Positions 1-9,987 of a stretch of DNA of 64,000 nucleotides are shown here, piece by piece (position 1 is the first letter of the stretch; each line of letters starts with the position of its first letter). The notes under the pieces are model-generated. The model made no database searches. It saw only the letters and a program-made list of their open reading frames with translations, and was not told the origin of the DNA. The position numbers and the translations under genes are program-made. This stretch comes from Malaciobacter mytili LMG 24559 (GTDB taxonomy: Bacteria; Campylobacterota; Campylobacteria; Campylobacterales; Arcobacteraceae), in NCBI RefSeq assembly GCF_003346775.1, contig NZ_CP031219.1:2232001-2296000 (forward strand). Direction: 5' to 3'.

Positions 1-1192
1 CTTTAATTTTATCTAATAATTCAGAATTTCCTTGCACTAATTGTAAAAGCCTAAAGCCCAGCTTTAATTCTAAAACTTCTAGTTTCATAATATTTTCAAT
101 TACTTGTCCCTCATCTTGAGTTTTTTGTTTTTTCATCTCTTTTAACTCTTCAGGACTTTTTGTAATTTTTTTAGATTTTTCACTAATTTGAGGTTTAAAA
201 AATCTTGTTAATGCATTATCTTGATTATCTTCTATCATATAAATCGTATAACCAATAAACATCATTAAAATTCCCATAATCATTAAAATTCCCGTAGGGA
301 ACCCTGGAACAAAACCAAATAAAATCATCCCTATACCAACAAGGATTAAAGATTTACTATCTTTTACTAATTGTAAAACCGATTGATTTGCAAATCTATC
401 TTCATCCATATTTGATCTAGTAATAATAATTGCCGTTGCAGTTGATAAAATTAAAGCTGGAATTTGGGCTACAAGACCATCTCCAATAGTTAAAATAGTA
501 TAAATTCTTCCACTTTCAGAAACAGTTAAATCATGTTGGAAAAGACCTATTAATAATCCTCCAATTAAGTTTACTAAAGTAATAATAATACCAGCAACAG
601 CATCACCTTTAACAAACTTCGAAGACCCATCCATTGCCCCATAAAAATTTGCTTCAGAGATTAAAGATTTTCTTCTTATTTGAGCTTCTTTATCATCTAT
701 AAATCCAGCATTTAAATCAGCATCAATTGCCATTTGTTTACCTGGCATAGAATCAAGTGTAAATCTTGCAGTAACCTCTGCTACCCTTGTAGCACCCTTA
801 GTTACAACCATAAAGTTAATAAGCACTAATATGATAAATACAATAACCCCAATTACCATATTACCACCTACAACAAACTCACCAAAAGCTGAAATTATGG
901 AACTTACTGCATCAGGACCATTATGTCCTTCACTTAAAATTGATCTAGTAGTTGCAATATTTAAAGATAGCCTAAATAGTGCTAAAATTAAAATTAAAGT
1001 TGGGAAAGTTGTAAGATCTGATGGTTTTTGAATATATAAAGAAATTAATAAAATAAGTAGCGATAAAGATAAAGATACCACCAAAAAGAAATCCAAAATC
1101 CCTTTTGATAAAGGAACAATGATAATCATTAAAATAGCAACAAAAAGTGCTACAACAACTAAGTCTTTTGACAGTATCTTTTTTATATTCAT
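1..1192 (-). CDS. flhA: FlhA, flagellar type III export gate protein (C-terminus outside window)
   Basis: This is the N-terminal part (about 397 residues) of the FlhA export-gate subunit, which sits in the inner membrane and feeds substrates to the flagellar export channel. The ATG at 1190-1192 gives MNIKKILSKDLVVVALFVAI, followed by several hydrophobic helices. The family segment FRLSLNIATTRSIL lies near residue 70 and a cytoplasmic FHIPEP-family loop follows (RVAEVTARFTLDSMPGKQMA, then FIDDKEAQIRRKSL). The visible end has entered the cytoplasmic domain. It lies 12 bp downstream of flgL and is probably the last or near-last gene of the fliY-motAB-flhFG operon. Homologues are around 700 residues, so the rest lies left of the window. 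Confidence 0.95.
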   Translation of the reverse strand, partial: MNIKKILSKDLVVVALFVAILMIIIVPLSKGILDFFLVVSLSLSLLILLISLYIQKPSDLTTFPTLILILALFRLSLNIATTRSILSEGHNGPDAVSSIISAFGEFVVGGNMVIGVIVFIILVLINFMVVTKGATRVAEVTARFTLDSMPGKQMAIDADLNAGFIDDKEAQIRRKSLISEANFYGAMDGSSKFVKGDAVAGIIITLVNLIGGLLIGLFQHDLTVSESGRIYTILTIGDGLVAQIPALILSTATAIIITRSNMDEDRFANQSVLQLVKDSKSLILVGIGMILFGFVPGFPTGILMIMGILMMFIGYTIYMIEDNQDNALTRFFKPQISEKSKKITKSPEELKEMKKQKTQDEGQVIENIMKLEVLELKLGFRLLQLVQGNSELLDKIK

Positions 1193-1204
1193 TTATACCT
1201 AAAA

Positions 1205-2350
1205 TTAGTTAATATAATTTACTAACGACAATTGATTCATTTTATTTACAGTTGAATAAAGTGCTGTAAATGTTAATTCCAAAGCTTTTGCCTCCATAGC
1301 AACTTTTCCTAAATCTACACCAGCAGTCTCTCTAAATAAAATATTAAAGTGAGTTATCTTTGCTGAAACTTTCTCAGAAGAAACTTCAAATATCTTATTT
1401 CTTACTCCCAAGGCACTATGTGCAGCATTAATTGAATCAAAGGCTTGATTTACTTTACCTAAGCCATCTTTTAATTGAGCTTTAGCTTGATCCTCAGTAA
1501 TTGGGGCACCTGTTGAATCAACTTGATTTAAAGCATTTACAAGATTATCAATAACATCAAAAATATTCTCTTTTGATTTTAATACTTGACCTGGAGTTGA
1601 AATTGGATTTGTTGTTTCATATTTTGCAGGAACAGTTGCTGGTAAAATCTCTGTTAAAGGCATAGTTTCTGTTGATGCACCTATTTCAGTATGTTTTACA
1701 AGCTGCGGAACACCTGCATCTAAAACCCATTCATTTCCTGAATTATCAACTACTCTTTCATTTGCAGTAAATGTAAGTTTTTCTCCATAATAAGCTGTGT
1801 CATTAGTATTCATCATCATATCAAAACCAGTAACACCCCTATCCCTATAAGAGCCTTCATCTACAGCAACTTTTTTTAAGTAGCCATTACCTACATATGT
1901 TACATCTCCTGTAACTGGGTCTTGTTCAAAAGGAGGTTTAGTACCTTCTGTTCCAGAAAATAAATATTCTCCATTTGATTGTTCATTTGAGAATAAAAAT
2001 AAATTCTTTTTCATCCCCTCTAAATTAATAGCAATATTCTTTTTTGATTCAGGATCAATTCCATCATCTAAAGCTCTAATAATTTCTGATTTTAAAGAAG
2101 AGATAATATCTTTAATTTCAGCCAATGAAGAATCAGCTGATTTATTTTGTGCTGCTGTAATATCAATTTGTTTTTTAATACCATCGAAAACAGATATTTT
2201 ATCTTCAATATAAATCTCTTTTGTAAAAACTAATGAATCATCACTTCCATTATCTATCTTTTTTCCAGTACTTGATTGATAACTTATTCTTTCTTGCTCT
2301 GCATTTAGCAAAGATAGTCTATAAATAGATTCGCTTAAACTATTAATCAT
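1205..2350 (-). CDS. flgL: FlgL-type hook-filament junction protein (HAP3)
   Basis: A 381-residue flagellin-fold protein expected to form the junction between hook and filament. The N-terminus (SIYRLSLLNAEQERISYQSS, then GKKIDNGSDDS) resembles the FlgL/flagellin D0-D1 helices, and the C-terminus ends in another D0-like helix (ALELTFTALYSTVNKMNQLS). The segment EYLFSGTEGTKPPF matches the FlgL pattern (YLFsGt..ttPPF). The start overlaps the end of fliI by 4 bp, so the two are translationally coupled. A plain flagellin is less likely because of the length and the YLFSG motif. Confidence 0.85.
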   Translation of the reverse strand: MINSLSESIYRLSLLNAEQERISYQSSTGKKIDNGSDDSLVFTKEIYIEDKISVFDGIKKQIDITAAQNKSADSSLAEIKDIISSLKSEIIRALDDGIDPESKKNIAINLEGMKKNLFLFSNEQSNGEYLFSGTEGTKPPFEQDPVTGDVTYVGNGYLKKVAVDEGSYRDRGVTGFDMMMNTNDTAYYGEKLTFTANERVVDNSGNEWVLDAGVPQLVKHTEIGASTETMPLTEILPATVPAKYETTNPISTPGQVLKSKENIFDVIDNLVNALNQVDSTGAPITEDQAKAQLKDGLGKVNQAFDSINAAHSALGVRNKIFEVSSEKVSAKITHFNILFRETAGVDLGKVAMEAKALELTFTALYSTVNKMNQLSLVNYIN

Positions 2351-3654
2351 TGTAGCACCTCCTTAAACATTCGAACAATCTCTTCAAAGCTATATTGTTC
2401 TTTAGTGCTTTGAGTTAGAAAACTTCTAATTTTCTCTTTTTTAGCCAAGGCAACATCTAATTCAGGGTCCATCCCTGGTTTATATGCACCTACTCTAACT
2501 AACACTTCATTCTCTTTTATAAGAGATAATACTCTTTTTAACTTTAAAAAGTAATTATAGTGCTCATCTTCAACAACTTTATCCATTACCCTAGAAGCTG
2601 ATTTTAAGAGATTTATAGGGGGATAAAACCCTTGTTCTGTTAAATCTCTTGTTAAAACAATATGCCCATCTAAAATTGATCTACTTTGATCAGCAATAGG
2701 GTCATTCATATCATCTCCATCAACTAAAACTGTAAAAAAAGCAGTAATTGAACCTTTTTGATTACTACCTGCTCTTTCCATTAATTGAGGAAGTAAAGCA
2801 AAAACGGAAGGAGGGTATCCTCTACTAACAGGTGGTTCACCTGTACTTAAACCTATTTCTCTTTGAGCCATTGCAAATCTAGTAACTGAATCCATCATTA
2901 AAAGAACATCATGCCCTTTATCTCTAAAAAATTCAGCAATTGCCATAGCTGTAAAAGCACCATATTTTCTCATTAATGCTGATTCATCAGAAGTTGCTGC
3001 AACTATAATTGTATTTTCAAGATTATCCCCTAAATTAAAGTGGATAAATTCAGGTATTTCTCTACCCCTTTCTCCAATTAAAGCAACAACTTTAATTTGA
3101 GCTTGGCAACCTTTAACAATCATACCCATTAAAGTAGATTTACCAACACCACTTCCTGCAAAAATACCAACTTTTTGCCCTTTACCTGTTGTTAGCATAG
3201 AATCTATTGCCTTAACACCTGTTGAAAATCTTTGATTAATTATACCTCTTTCAAGTGCAGGCATTGATAATTTATTTATAGCAGAACTCTCAAGAATATC
3301 TTTAATTTTTCCTTTATTATCAATAGGCTCTCCTAAGGCATTTACAACCCTACCTAAAAGACCATATCCAGTTTTAACACTAAGACCTTCTTTTTGTAAA
3401 TAAACCTTATCATTTATTTTAAACCCCTCTATAAAAGAAAAAGGAACAATTGTAAAATTTTGTCCATCAATTGAAGCTACCATACCAAGAACAGTATAAA
3501 GATGTTGAACTGATTCAATTTTTACTATATCACCAACAGCTACTTCAATACCTGCTGCAACAATTGTTGTAGAACTAATATGATTAATTCTACCAAAAGC
3601 AATAGATAAATTTGCACTGTCAATACTATTTAATAAGCTATCAATATCTATCAT
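2347..3654 (-). CDS. fliI: FliI, flagellum-specific export ATPase
   Basis: This is the hexameric F1-like ATPase that drives flagellar type III export at the cytoplasmic face. The P-loop AGSGVGKST is at residues 166-174, the Walker B strand LLMMD is near 251-255, and the FliI/YscN segment SRGYPPSVFALLPQLMERAG follows. The 435-residue length is normal for the family. The start codon overlaps the stop of the upstream TPR gene and the end overlaps flgL, indicating a tightly coupled operon. No FliJ is recognisable beside it. Confidence 0.97.
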   Translation of the reverse strand: MIDIDSLLNSIDSANLSIAFGRINHISSTTIVAAGIEVAVGDIVKIESVQHLYTVLGMVASIDGQNFTIVPFSFIEGFKINDKVYLQKEGLSVKTGYGLLGRVVNALGEPIDNKGKIKDILESSAINKLSMPALERGIINQRFSTGVKAIDSMLTTGKGQKVGIFAGSGVGKSTLMGMIVKGCQAQIKVVALIGERGREIPEFIHFNLGDNLENTIIVAATSDESALMRKYGAFTAMAIAEFFRDKGHDVLLMMDSVTRFAMAQREIGLSTGEPPVSRGYPPSVFALLPQLMERAGSNQKGSITAFFTVLVDGDDMNDPIADQSRSILDGHIVLTRDLTEQGFYPPINLLKSASRVMDKVVEDEHYNYFLKLKRVLSLIKENEVLVRVGAYKPGMDPELDVALAKKEKIRSFLTQSTKEQYSFEEIVRMFKEVLQ

Positions 3655-5648
3655 TACATCTCATCACACATTTTTTTATATAAGCTATCTGTTGCGTCTT
3701 TTATCTCTTTACACTTTAATACAAATTCTGCTTTTTTTTCATTATTACCAAAAGTTTCATAGCTTTTAATTATTTCATAATAAGCCCTAGCCAAATCATT
3801 TGGTTTGATTTTTCTATTAGTATCCACTCCTTCAAGTAAATACTCCAAAGCCTTTGCTAAATTATTTTTATCTTTTTCATATTTTGCTAATTCTAATTCT
3901 ACAAAAGGAGAATAAACTCTTGCTTTTATCTGCTTTTGTTTATTGTATAGTTTTAGTAAAATATCATACGCTTCATCTTTTTTATCTTGAGATAAAAGAT
4001 ATAAATAGTATTGATAATAAAAGTCAATTATTAAAGGATTATCTTTATTTTCTTCAATATAGTTTTTATTATTTTGAGCATAAGCATAAAATCTTTGCAT
4101 TGAAGTTGGTTCATTTAAAGCATTTATAATTAAAAATCTATATAAAAACTCTTTACTTAGAATCTCTTGTTCATTTACCATTTCTACTTTAGCAGAATAT
4201 GATAAAGCCTCTTCTAAAAGGCCTAATTTATAAGCAATTTGTTCTAAATATAAATAAATTTGTCCATCTCTACTTCTATTAAAAGCATCTTTTGCCATAA
4301 GATATGCTCTTTCATAAGGCTCTTCTACCATACACTGGAAAAATTTATATTTTGTATCATTATCTTCAATTAGCTTTTGTAAAGTCTCTCTTCTTGAAGT
4401 TTTTAAAACTTCAGTTAATTCAGAACATTTACCCTCTTCTAAATACTGCTTAATCATTTCAATATTAACCACATCAAAAATAGCACTCATACTATCATAA
4501 CCAAATCGTTTAGCTATTTCATTTGAGATTTTACTATACACTCTTTTTTTTCTAAGAATAGTTTGATATTTTTTATCTCGCTTTTCAAGTAATAATTCTT
4601 GTAATAAAACTTTTTGTTGCATTGATTCAGAATTTAAATATTTATTAGCAATAGTAGCAGGGTCAATTTTCCCCTCCCTCATAAAAATCTCATCAATATA
4701 CATTTTAGCTTTATCTACATACATACCCTCTGGAAATTCATTTAAAATATCTTCATATAAATCTTTTGCAAGTAGGAGATATTTGGGTGTTCCTTCATAC
4801 ATTAGCATATATGTATTTGCTAATTTATATTTAAAATCTTCAATAGCTTCTTTTTTTTGTGCTTTTTTTAGTAACTCTTTTAAAATTTCAACAGCAAATT
4901 CAGGCATCTTTGCTTTTATTAATTTATCAACTTTTTCTAAAGCCAAATAAGAATCATTTGCATAATAATCTATATTTTTCTTTAAAACTTTTGAAATTAA
5001 ATCATAAGCTTCATCATATTTATTATCAGCAATATATACATCAAAAAGTTCATCAGCAACAATTGTTGCAACTAAAATATCAGTTGTTTTAGTTAAAACT
5101 TCATATAAAATTCTAATTGCTTTATCATATTTATATTGGTATTTATAAACCTTTGCTAAATGGATTTTACCATAAGCTTTTGTAACCTCATCATTAAAGT
5201 TATTTATAATAATTTCTGCAAAATATTGGGCTTCTGTTGTTTTATTTGATTGTAGTTTTAAATCCACTAATAACATATAAGCTTTTGGTAACTGGTCTTC
5301 CCTAATTTTTGAACTATTTATTGCACTTTCTAACTCTTTTGCAGCATCTAAAATATATTTTTTAGATTTTTTTCTTAATGAAAGTTCTGAATATAAAACA
5401 TAAATATCACTTTCCAATAGTTTTATTTTATTTTTATTTTTAAAATCATTTATTTGAGTATAAGCTTCATCCACTTTACCCTCTTTTGCTAATCTTTTTG
5501 CATTTTCAATAATATCAAAACCATCAGTAATAGCTTGTTTTCTTTCTTGTGAAATTTGTTCATTTGAAGAGTTTATAAAGCTATAATAAAAATCTTTTTT
5601 TCCATAGGAAAAAGAAAATAACAATATTAAAATTAATAGATTTTTCAA
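3654..5648 (-). CDS. Secreted TPR-like protein in flagellar operon
   Basis: A 664-residue protein starting with a short signal peptide (KNLLILILLFSFSYG) followed by helical repeats spaced like TPR/SEL units, for example AYMLLVDLKLQSNKTTEAQY and AKVYKYQYKYDKAIRILYEV. It therefore probably acts in the periplasm. The start is TTG at 5648, with an AAGG ribosome-binding site 7 nt upstream. It lies between flhB and fliI. Campylobacter motors use periplasmic TPR scaffold proteins (PflA, PflB), and this protein could play such a role; that is inference from location, export signal and fold, not from a residue match. The similarly sized protein at 17051-19048 may be its partner. Confidence 0.75.
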   Translation of the reverse strand: MKNLLILILLFSFSYGKKDFYYSFINSSNEQISQERKQAITDGFDIIENAKRLAKEGKVDEAYTQINDFKNKNKIKLLESDIYVLYSELSLRKKSKKYILDAAKELESAINSSKIREDQLPKAYMLLVDLKLQSNKTTEAQYFAEIIINNFNDEVTKAYGKIHLAKVYKYQYKYDKAIRILYEVLTKTTDILVATIVADELFDVYIADNKYDEAYDLISKVLKKNIDYYANDSYLALEKVDKLIKAKMPEFAVEILKELLKKAQKKEAIEDFKYKLANTYMLMYEGTPKYLLLAKDLYEDILNEFPEGMYVDKAKMYIDEIFMREGKIDPATIANKYLNSESMQQKVLLQELLLEKRDKKYQTILRKKRVYSKISNEIAKRFGYDSMSAIFDVVNIEMIKQYLEEGKCSELTEVLKTSRRETLQKLIEDNDTKYKFFQCMVEEPYERAYLMAKDAFNRSRDGQIYLYLEQIAYKLGLLEEALSYSAKVEMVNEQEILSKEFLYRFLIINALNEPTSMQRFYAYAQNNKNYIEENKDNPLIIDFYYQYYLYLLSQDKKDEAYDILLKLYNKQKQIKARVYSPFVELELAKYEKDKNNLAKALEYLLEGVDTNRKIKPNDLARAYYEIIKSYETFGNNEKKAEFVLKCKEIKDATDSLYKKMCDEM

Positions 5649-5652
5649 AACT

Positions 5653-6705
5653 TTACCTTTTCTTCTTTTTTAATTCAAATACATAAGCAAATATTTCTGC
5701 AATAGCTTTATAAAAATCCCCAGGTATTTCTTGAGAAATTTCAATTTGGTCATATAAAGATCTTGCAAGAGCAGGATTTTCAATAATAGGAATATCATTT
5801 TCTTTAGCAACATCTTTTATTCTTAAAGCTAAAAAATCAATACCCTTTGCAATAACTTTTGGTGCAGTATCAACTTTATTATCATATTTTAAAGCAACAG
5901 CATAATGAGTTGGATTTGTAATAACAACATCTGCATCAGGTACATCAGACATCATTCTTTTCATTGCCATTTGCATTTGTATTCTTCTAATTCTACCCTT
6001 AACTAATGGATCCCCATCCATATTTTTAAATTCATCTTTAATATCTTGCTTACTCATTCTTAAAGATTTAAGATAATAATATCTTGTGAAATAAAAATCC
6101 ATTATAGCAAAAATTATTATAATTAATAATATAGCTGCTAAATAGTAAATTGTTAAGTCAATCATCTTTTGCAAAGAGGCATATAAATTCATATCCATCA
6201 TTGCTAAAAAGTCATTTCCTGTTAGTAAAATAACTATTACCATCACACCCATAATAATTATAAGTTTTAGGGTTAATTTAAAAGACTCTATTGCTTTTTT
6301 TACACCAAAAATATTTCCAAAACCTTTAATAGGGTCCAGCTTTTGTAAATCAAATTTTAAAGCAGTTGAAACAAAACCAAACTGCGTCCAATTTGTAATT
6401 AAAGTTAAGAGTATAACCAAAGCAAAAATTGGTGCAAGAGCTGTTAATATAGTTATTGTCATAGAATAAGTAATTGTATAAAGTACACTATTATCTAACT
6501 CTTGCCCTATAAAACTATAAGAATACATCATTAACTTTTTAATTTGAAGCCAAAAGTGATTTGAAAAAAACAATAAATATATAGAACCAAAAAATAAAAT
6601 AGCTGCACCCGTAACTTCCATAGATTTATTGACATTACCTTCCTTTTTGGCATCTTCAATTTTCTTGGGTGTGGGTTCTTCGGTTTTTTCGTCTTCGTCA
6701 GCCAT
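5653..6705 (-). CDS. flhB: FlhB, export apparatus substrate-specificity switch
   Basis: A 350-residue inner-membrane component of the flagellar export gate that switches export from rod/hook to filament substrates. The N-terminus (EKTEEPTPKKIEDAKKEGNV) is the family signature, four hydrophobic segments follow, and the autocleavage motif NPTH is intact at residues 264-267. It lies 8 bp after fliR and 4 bp before the TPR gene. The length is normal. Confidence 0.97.
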   Translation of the reverse strand: MADEDEKTEEPTPKKIEDAKKEGNVNKSMEVTGAAILFFGSIYLLFFSNHFWLQIKKLMMYSYSFIGQELDNSVLYTITYSMTITILTALAPIFALVILLTLITNWTQFGFVSTALKFDLQKLDPIKGFGNIFGVKKAIESFKLTLKLIIIMGVMVIVILLTGNDFLAMMDMNLYASLQKMIDLTIYYLAAILLIIIIFAIMDFYFTRYYYLKSLRMSKQDIKDEFKNMDGDPLVKGRIRRIQMQMAMKRMMSDVPDADVVITNPTHYAVALKYDNKVDTAPKVIAKGIDFLALRIKDVAKENDIPIIENPALARSLYDQIEISQEIPGDFYKAIAEIFAYVFELKKKKR

Positions 6706-6713
6706 CTATTTTC

Positions 6714-7463
6714 CTATTGAAACTTTTGTATAAAAAAATTAGTGAAAGATTGAGTAAAAATCTCCATTCCAAATATCATAAAGATAAATATTATTGCAAA
6801 TTTTAGTTGAAAAGTAATAACAAAAGGAGAGAACGCAGGCATAGACCTAGTTCCATATCCATAATATAAATCAAGAATAAAAGCTATAAAAAATAAAGGT
6901 AAAGCAAAAGCAAAAGCAAAGGCAAAAAGCCTATTTATCTCATCTATTATAATCTGTATTCCATTATAAGAAAAAATATCAAAATATCCTAAATGTATCA
7001 TTGAAAAACTTTTAACTAAAATTACAAAAGTCATTTCATACATACCTGTTTCAAAAAATAAAACCAAAGCAATTATATAAAGTAGCCTATTTATTACCCC
7101 CTCTTGTGTTCCTGTAGAAGGGTCAAACATATTTGCCATAGATAAAGCAGTTGCATACTCAACTAACTCTCCCATAATTTTTACAGCAGAAAAAATCACA
7201 TGTACAAAAAAAGCAGCAACTGCCCCTAAAGTAATTTCACTAACTAAAGATAAAATAAAAGTATCTTCAGTAATAATATTTTGTACTTCTATTATAGGAA
7301 ATAAAAATACTGTTATAAAAAAAGCAAAAGTAACTCTAATAGTAGGATTTACAGAAATATGACCATATACAGGCATAAAAGCAACAAAAGATAAAATTCT
7401 AGCAAAAAGCAGTAAGAATTTAAATACTACTGCTTCATTTAATAAAGATAGAAATGCTTCCAT
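6714..7463 (-). CDS. fliR: FliR, flagellar export channel protein
   Basis: A 249-residue, very hydrophobic protein of the FliR/SpaR/YscT family that forms the export pore with FliP and FliQ. Family features are ARILSFVAFMPVYG near the N-terminus and GELVEYATALSMANMFDPST in the middle. The start overlaps the end of fliK by 1 bp. FliP and FliQ genes are not in this window. Confidence 0.95.
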   Translation of the reverse strand: MEAFLSLLNEAVVFKFLLLFARILSFVAFMPVYGHISVNPTIRVTFAFFITVFLFPIIEVQNIITEDTFILSLVSEITLGAVAAFFVHVIFSAVKIMGELVEYATALSMANMFDPSTGTQEGVINRLLYIIALVLFFETGMYEMTFVILVKSFSMIHLGYFDIFSYNGIQIIIDEINRLFAFAFAFALPLFFIAFILDLYYGYGTRSMPAFSPFVITFQLKFAIIFIFMIFGMEIFTQSFTNFFIQKFQ

Positions 7464-9985
7464 TACATATAGTTTGAAATATCAGCTTTACTATTTTTAT
7501 TACTATTTAATGAATTTAAAATTTCATTTGAAGAAAGACTCTCTCTTCTAGTAGAAGCTTGTTGTTCTTGAGGATTATTTGAAGAGCTATTTTGACTATT
7601 TTCATCTGAATTAAAATCAAGATTAAATTCACCTTCTGATTCAAATGTTTTTAATAAAGCACTTTTTAACCCCGTTTCATTATCAACAAAAGCTTCTAAA
7701 GTTGAAGAACTAGAGATATTTAAAGAGATATTTAATCCACCATTTTCTCTATCATTTTTCATTAAAATTGCAATTGTTCCCAATTGTGCAGGAAATAAAT
7801 TAATTCTAAAAGCAGTTACAGGTGGCTTATAGTTTTCATACATAGTTCTTGCAATATCAGACATCATTGAAGACATTTGTTGCCTTGCTCCAATAATTTT
7901 ACTTTGAATACTCATTGCCAAAGTTGAAGGTACAGTTAATGAAACATCAGGCATTTCATTTATAATAGTGTTATCTTGAGTACCTGCCAAACCACTTTGA
8001 GTTAAAGAAGAAGTAACTTGAGTTGGTAAATTACTATTTGTAAACTCTTGTACAAGATTTCTATTCATTATCATTTTTTCTAAAATTGTATTTTTACTAA
8101 TCTCTTTACTTGCATTATCTTTAATTTCTACTTTTGCTTCAGTTAATTCTAATTCTAAGATTTTTGCACTTTTTTTAATATCTTCAATATTATTAGCCTC
8201 TTTTGCAATTTTTACACCCTCATGCTGTGCAATAATTGCTTGATTTGTAATACTATTTTTTTGAGAACTTAAATATATATTTGTTAATAAATCATTTTTA
8301 GTATTTAAAACCGTTTTTTCTTCAGTTTTTGTTTCTACTTTAGTTTGAATAATCTCTTCTTTTTTTAAACTATTATCTTCTTCTACTAGCTTTTCAATTA
8401 AAGTTTTTTTACTAGCAGGTTGTTCATTTTCTAAAGAAGTATCTTTTAGTTCTTGAGTACCTATTTGAACCTTTTTATTTTCACTTGCAGTTGTATTATC
8501 AATTTTTGCAAGTTCATTTGCTACTTTTTCATTTTTTGTGCTAGCTAAAGTTTCATCAATTGTACTTTCAACTGATGTTGCTGTATTTTTCGAAATTGTA
8601 GATTCATTATTTATATTTTTCTTCTCTTCAACAGCTTTTATTTCAAGTTCATTATTTTCAATTTTTTTATCAATTACTTTTGTTTCAGTAGCTAAGTTTT
8701 CTTGTGTTTTCACTTCTTTTACCACATCAGTTTTTACACTTACTTCTTCTTGTGCTGGTTTACTTAAAACCGCTTCATTTACAACTTTTGTTGAAAGTTC
8801 TTTATCTAAAGTTGCTTTTTCTTTATTAGTTAAAGTCTCTTTAGTATTATTATCTTCAACAACAAGCTCACCTTTATCTAAAGGTGTAGAAGGATTAAGA
8901 ACAGTTGAAGTTTCATTATCTTTTAAAATCTTTTCATTTAAATTACTAGTTTCTACAATTGTTTTTTGTATAGAAGTTTTATCTTGAGTTGGTTGTATTA
9001 CTAATTTTTGTGTTTCATTTTTAGAAGTATCTATATCTAAAGTAGCAGTTGTATTTATTGATTTATTTTCAATAATTACTTCAGAATTTTTTATCTCTTT
9101 TAATACTTGTGCACTTTCATTATTTTTAATATTACCTTTACTATCTTCAACCATTTCTAAAGTGTCATCAGTTGAAATTTGAGAACTATTTTCTGCAGTA
9201 ATAACTTCAATATTATTTTCTTGATTTAATTGTGAATTTTTAGCTATTGCTGTATCCAAATTTGGTTTTTCTATCTTTTTATCTTCAACTAAATCTTCAG
9301 TTTTATTCTCTACTTTATTTTCTACTTTTTGCTCATTATTTAACTCTTTTTTAAAGTCATTATTTATTTTACCGTTTGGATTCTCTATTTTATTCTCTAT
9401 TTCCTTATTATTATTTGATATAGTAGTATCTTGTGTTTTTTCACTTGTAATATTTTTACTATTTTCTTCTTTACTAACTAAAGTTTCTTGGGGTGTTTGT
9501 CTATTTTTAATATTATTTAAAATTTCATTACTTGAAGGTATCTCTTTTGTAGAAGAGTTTAATGGATTTGAAGTTATTTCTTCTGCTGTTGCTTCATTAG
9601 AAATACTTTTTTGTGCTTCTAAAAGCATCCTATCTAATAATGATAAAGAAGAAGAGTCAGTTTTAACAGAAGAAGTTTGAACTTCTGTTTGAACTTTTTC
9701 ACTCTTATTTTCTACTTTATTTTCTATTGTATTAGCTGTTTTTATTTCTGTTTTTTCTTCAGTTGTTGTATTTAAAGAAATACTGTTTTTTCCAGTATTT
9801 TCATTAGATTTATTATTTACTTCTTCTTTTGAATTGCCACTTTTTGCAATATTTTCAGAAGAAGCTTCACTTAATAATGAATCAAATAAAGAAAAGCCTT
9901 CTTTTTTAACCTCATTTGAAGTAGTTGATGAAGAAGTATTTTCACCTTTTATTTTAGAAGAAGATAATAAATCTATTGTTTCCAT
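7463..9985 (-). CDS. fliK: FliK-like hook-length control protein, very long and low-complexity
   Basis: An 840-residue protein. Residues 1 to about 690 are low-complexity (Glu, Lys, Asn, Thr, Ser), with many short repeats of the ENKVENK and EEKTE kind and no predicted fold. The C-terminal part (about 715-790) contains a Flg_hook-like domain: AFRINLFPAQLGTIAILMKN followed by NISLNISSSSTLEAFVDNE. That domain contacts FlhB to stop hook growth in characterised FliK proteins. Position directly upstream of fliR and flhB supports the call. E. coli FliK is about 405 residues, so the ruler-like part is greatly extended here, which matches the large hook protein at 19438. Confidence 0.85.
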   Translation of the reverse strand: METIDLLSSSKIKGENTSSSTTSNEVKKEGFSLFDSLLSEASSENIAKSGNSKEEVNNKSNENTGKNSISLNTTTEEKTEIKTANTIENKVENKSEKVQTEVQTSSVKTDSSSLSLLDRMLLEAQKSISNEATAEEITSNPLNSSTKEIPSSNEILNNIKNRQTPQETLVSKEENSKNITSEKTQDTTISNNNKEIENKIENPNGKINNDFKKELNNEQKVENKVENKTEDLVEDKKIEKPNLDTAIAKNSQLNQENNIEVITAENSSQISTDDTLEMVEDSKGNIKNNESAQVLKEIKNSEVIIENKSINTTATLDIDTSKNETQKLVIQPTQDKTSIQKTIVETSNLNEKILKDNETSTVLNPSTPLDKGELVVEDNNTKETLTNKEKATLDKELSTKVVNEAVLSKPAQEEVSVKTDVVKEVKTQENLATETKVIDKKIENNELEIKAVEEKKNINNESTISKNTATSVESTIDETLASTKNEKVANELAKIDNTTASENKKVQIGTQELKDTSLENEQPASKKTLIEKLVEEDNSLKKEEIIQTKVETKTEEKTVLNTKNDLLTNIYLSSQKNSITNQAIIAQHEGVKIAKEANNIEDIKKSAKILELELTEAKVEIKDNASKEISKNTILEKMIMNRNLVQEFTNSNLPTQVTSSLTQSGLAGTQDNTIINEMPDVSLTVPSTLAMSIQSKIIGARQQMSSMMSDIARTMYENYKPPVTAFRINLFPAQLGTIAILMKNDRENGGLNISLNISSSSTLEAFVDNETGLKSALLKTFESEGEFNLDFNSDENSQNSSSNNPQEQQASTRRESLSSNEILNSLNSNKNSKADISNYM

Positions 9986-9987
9986 AA

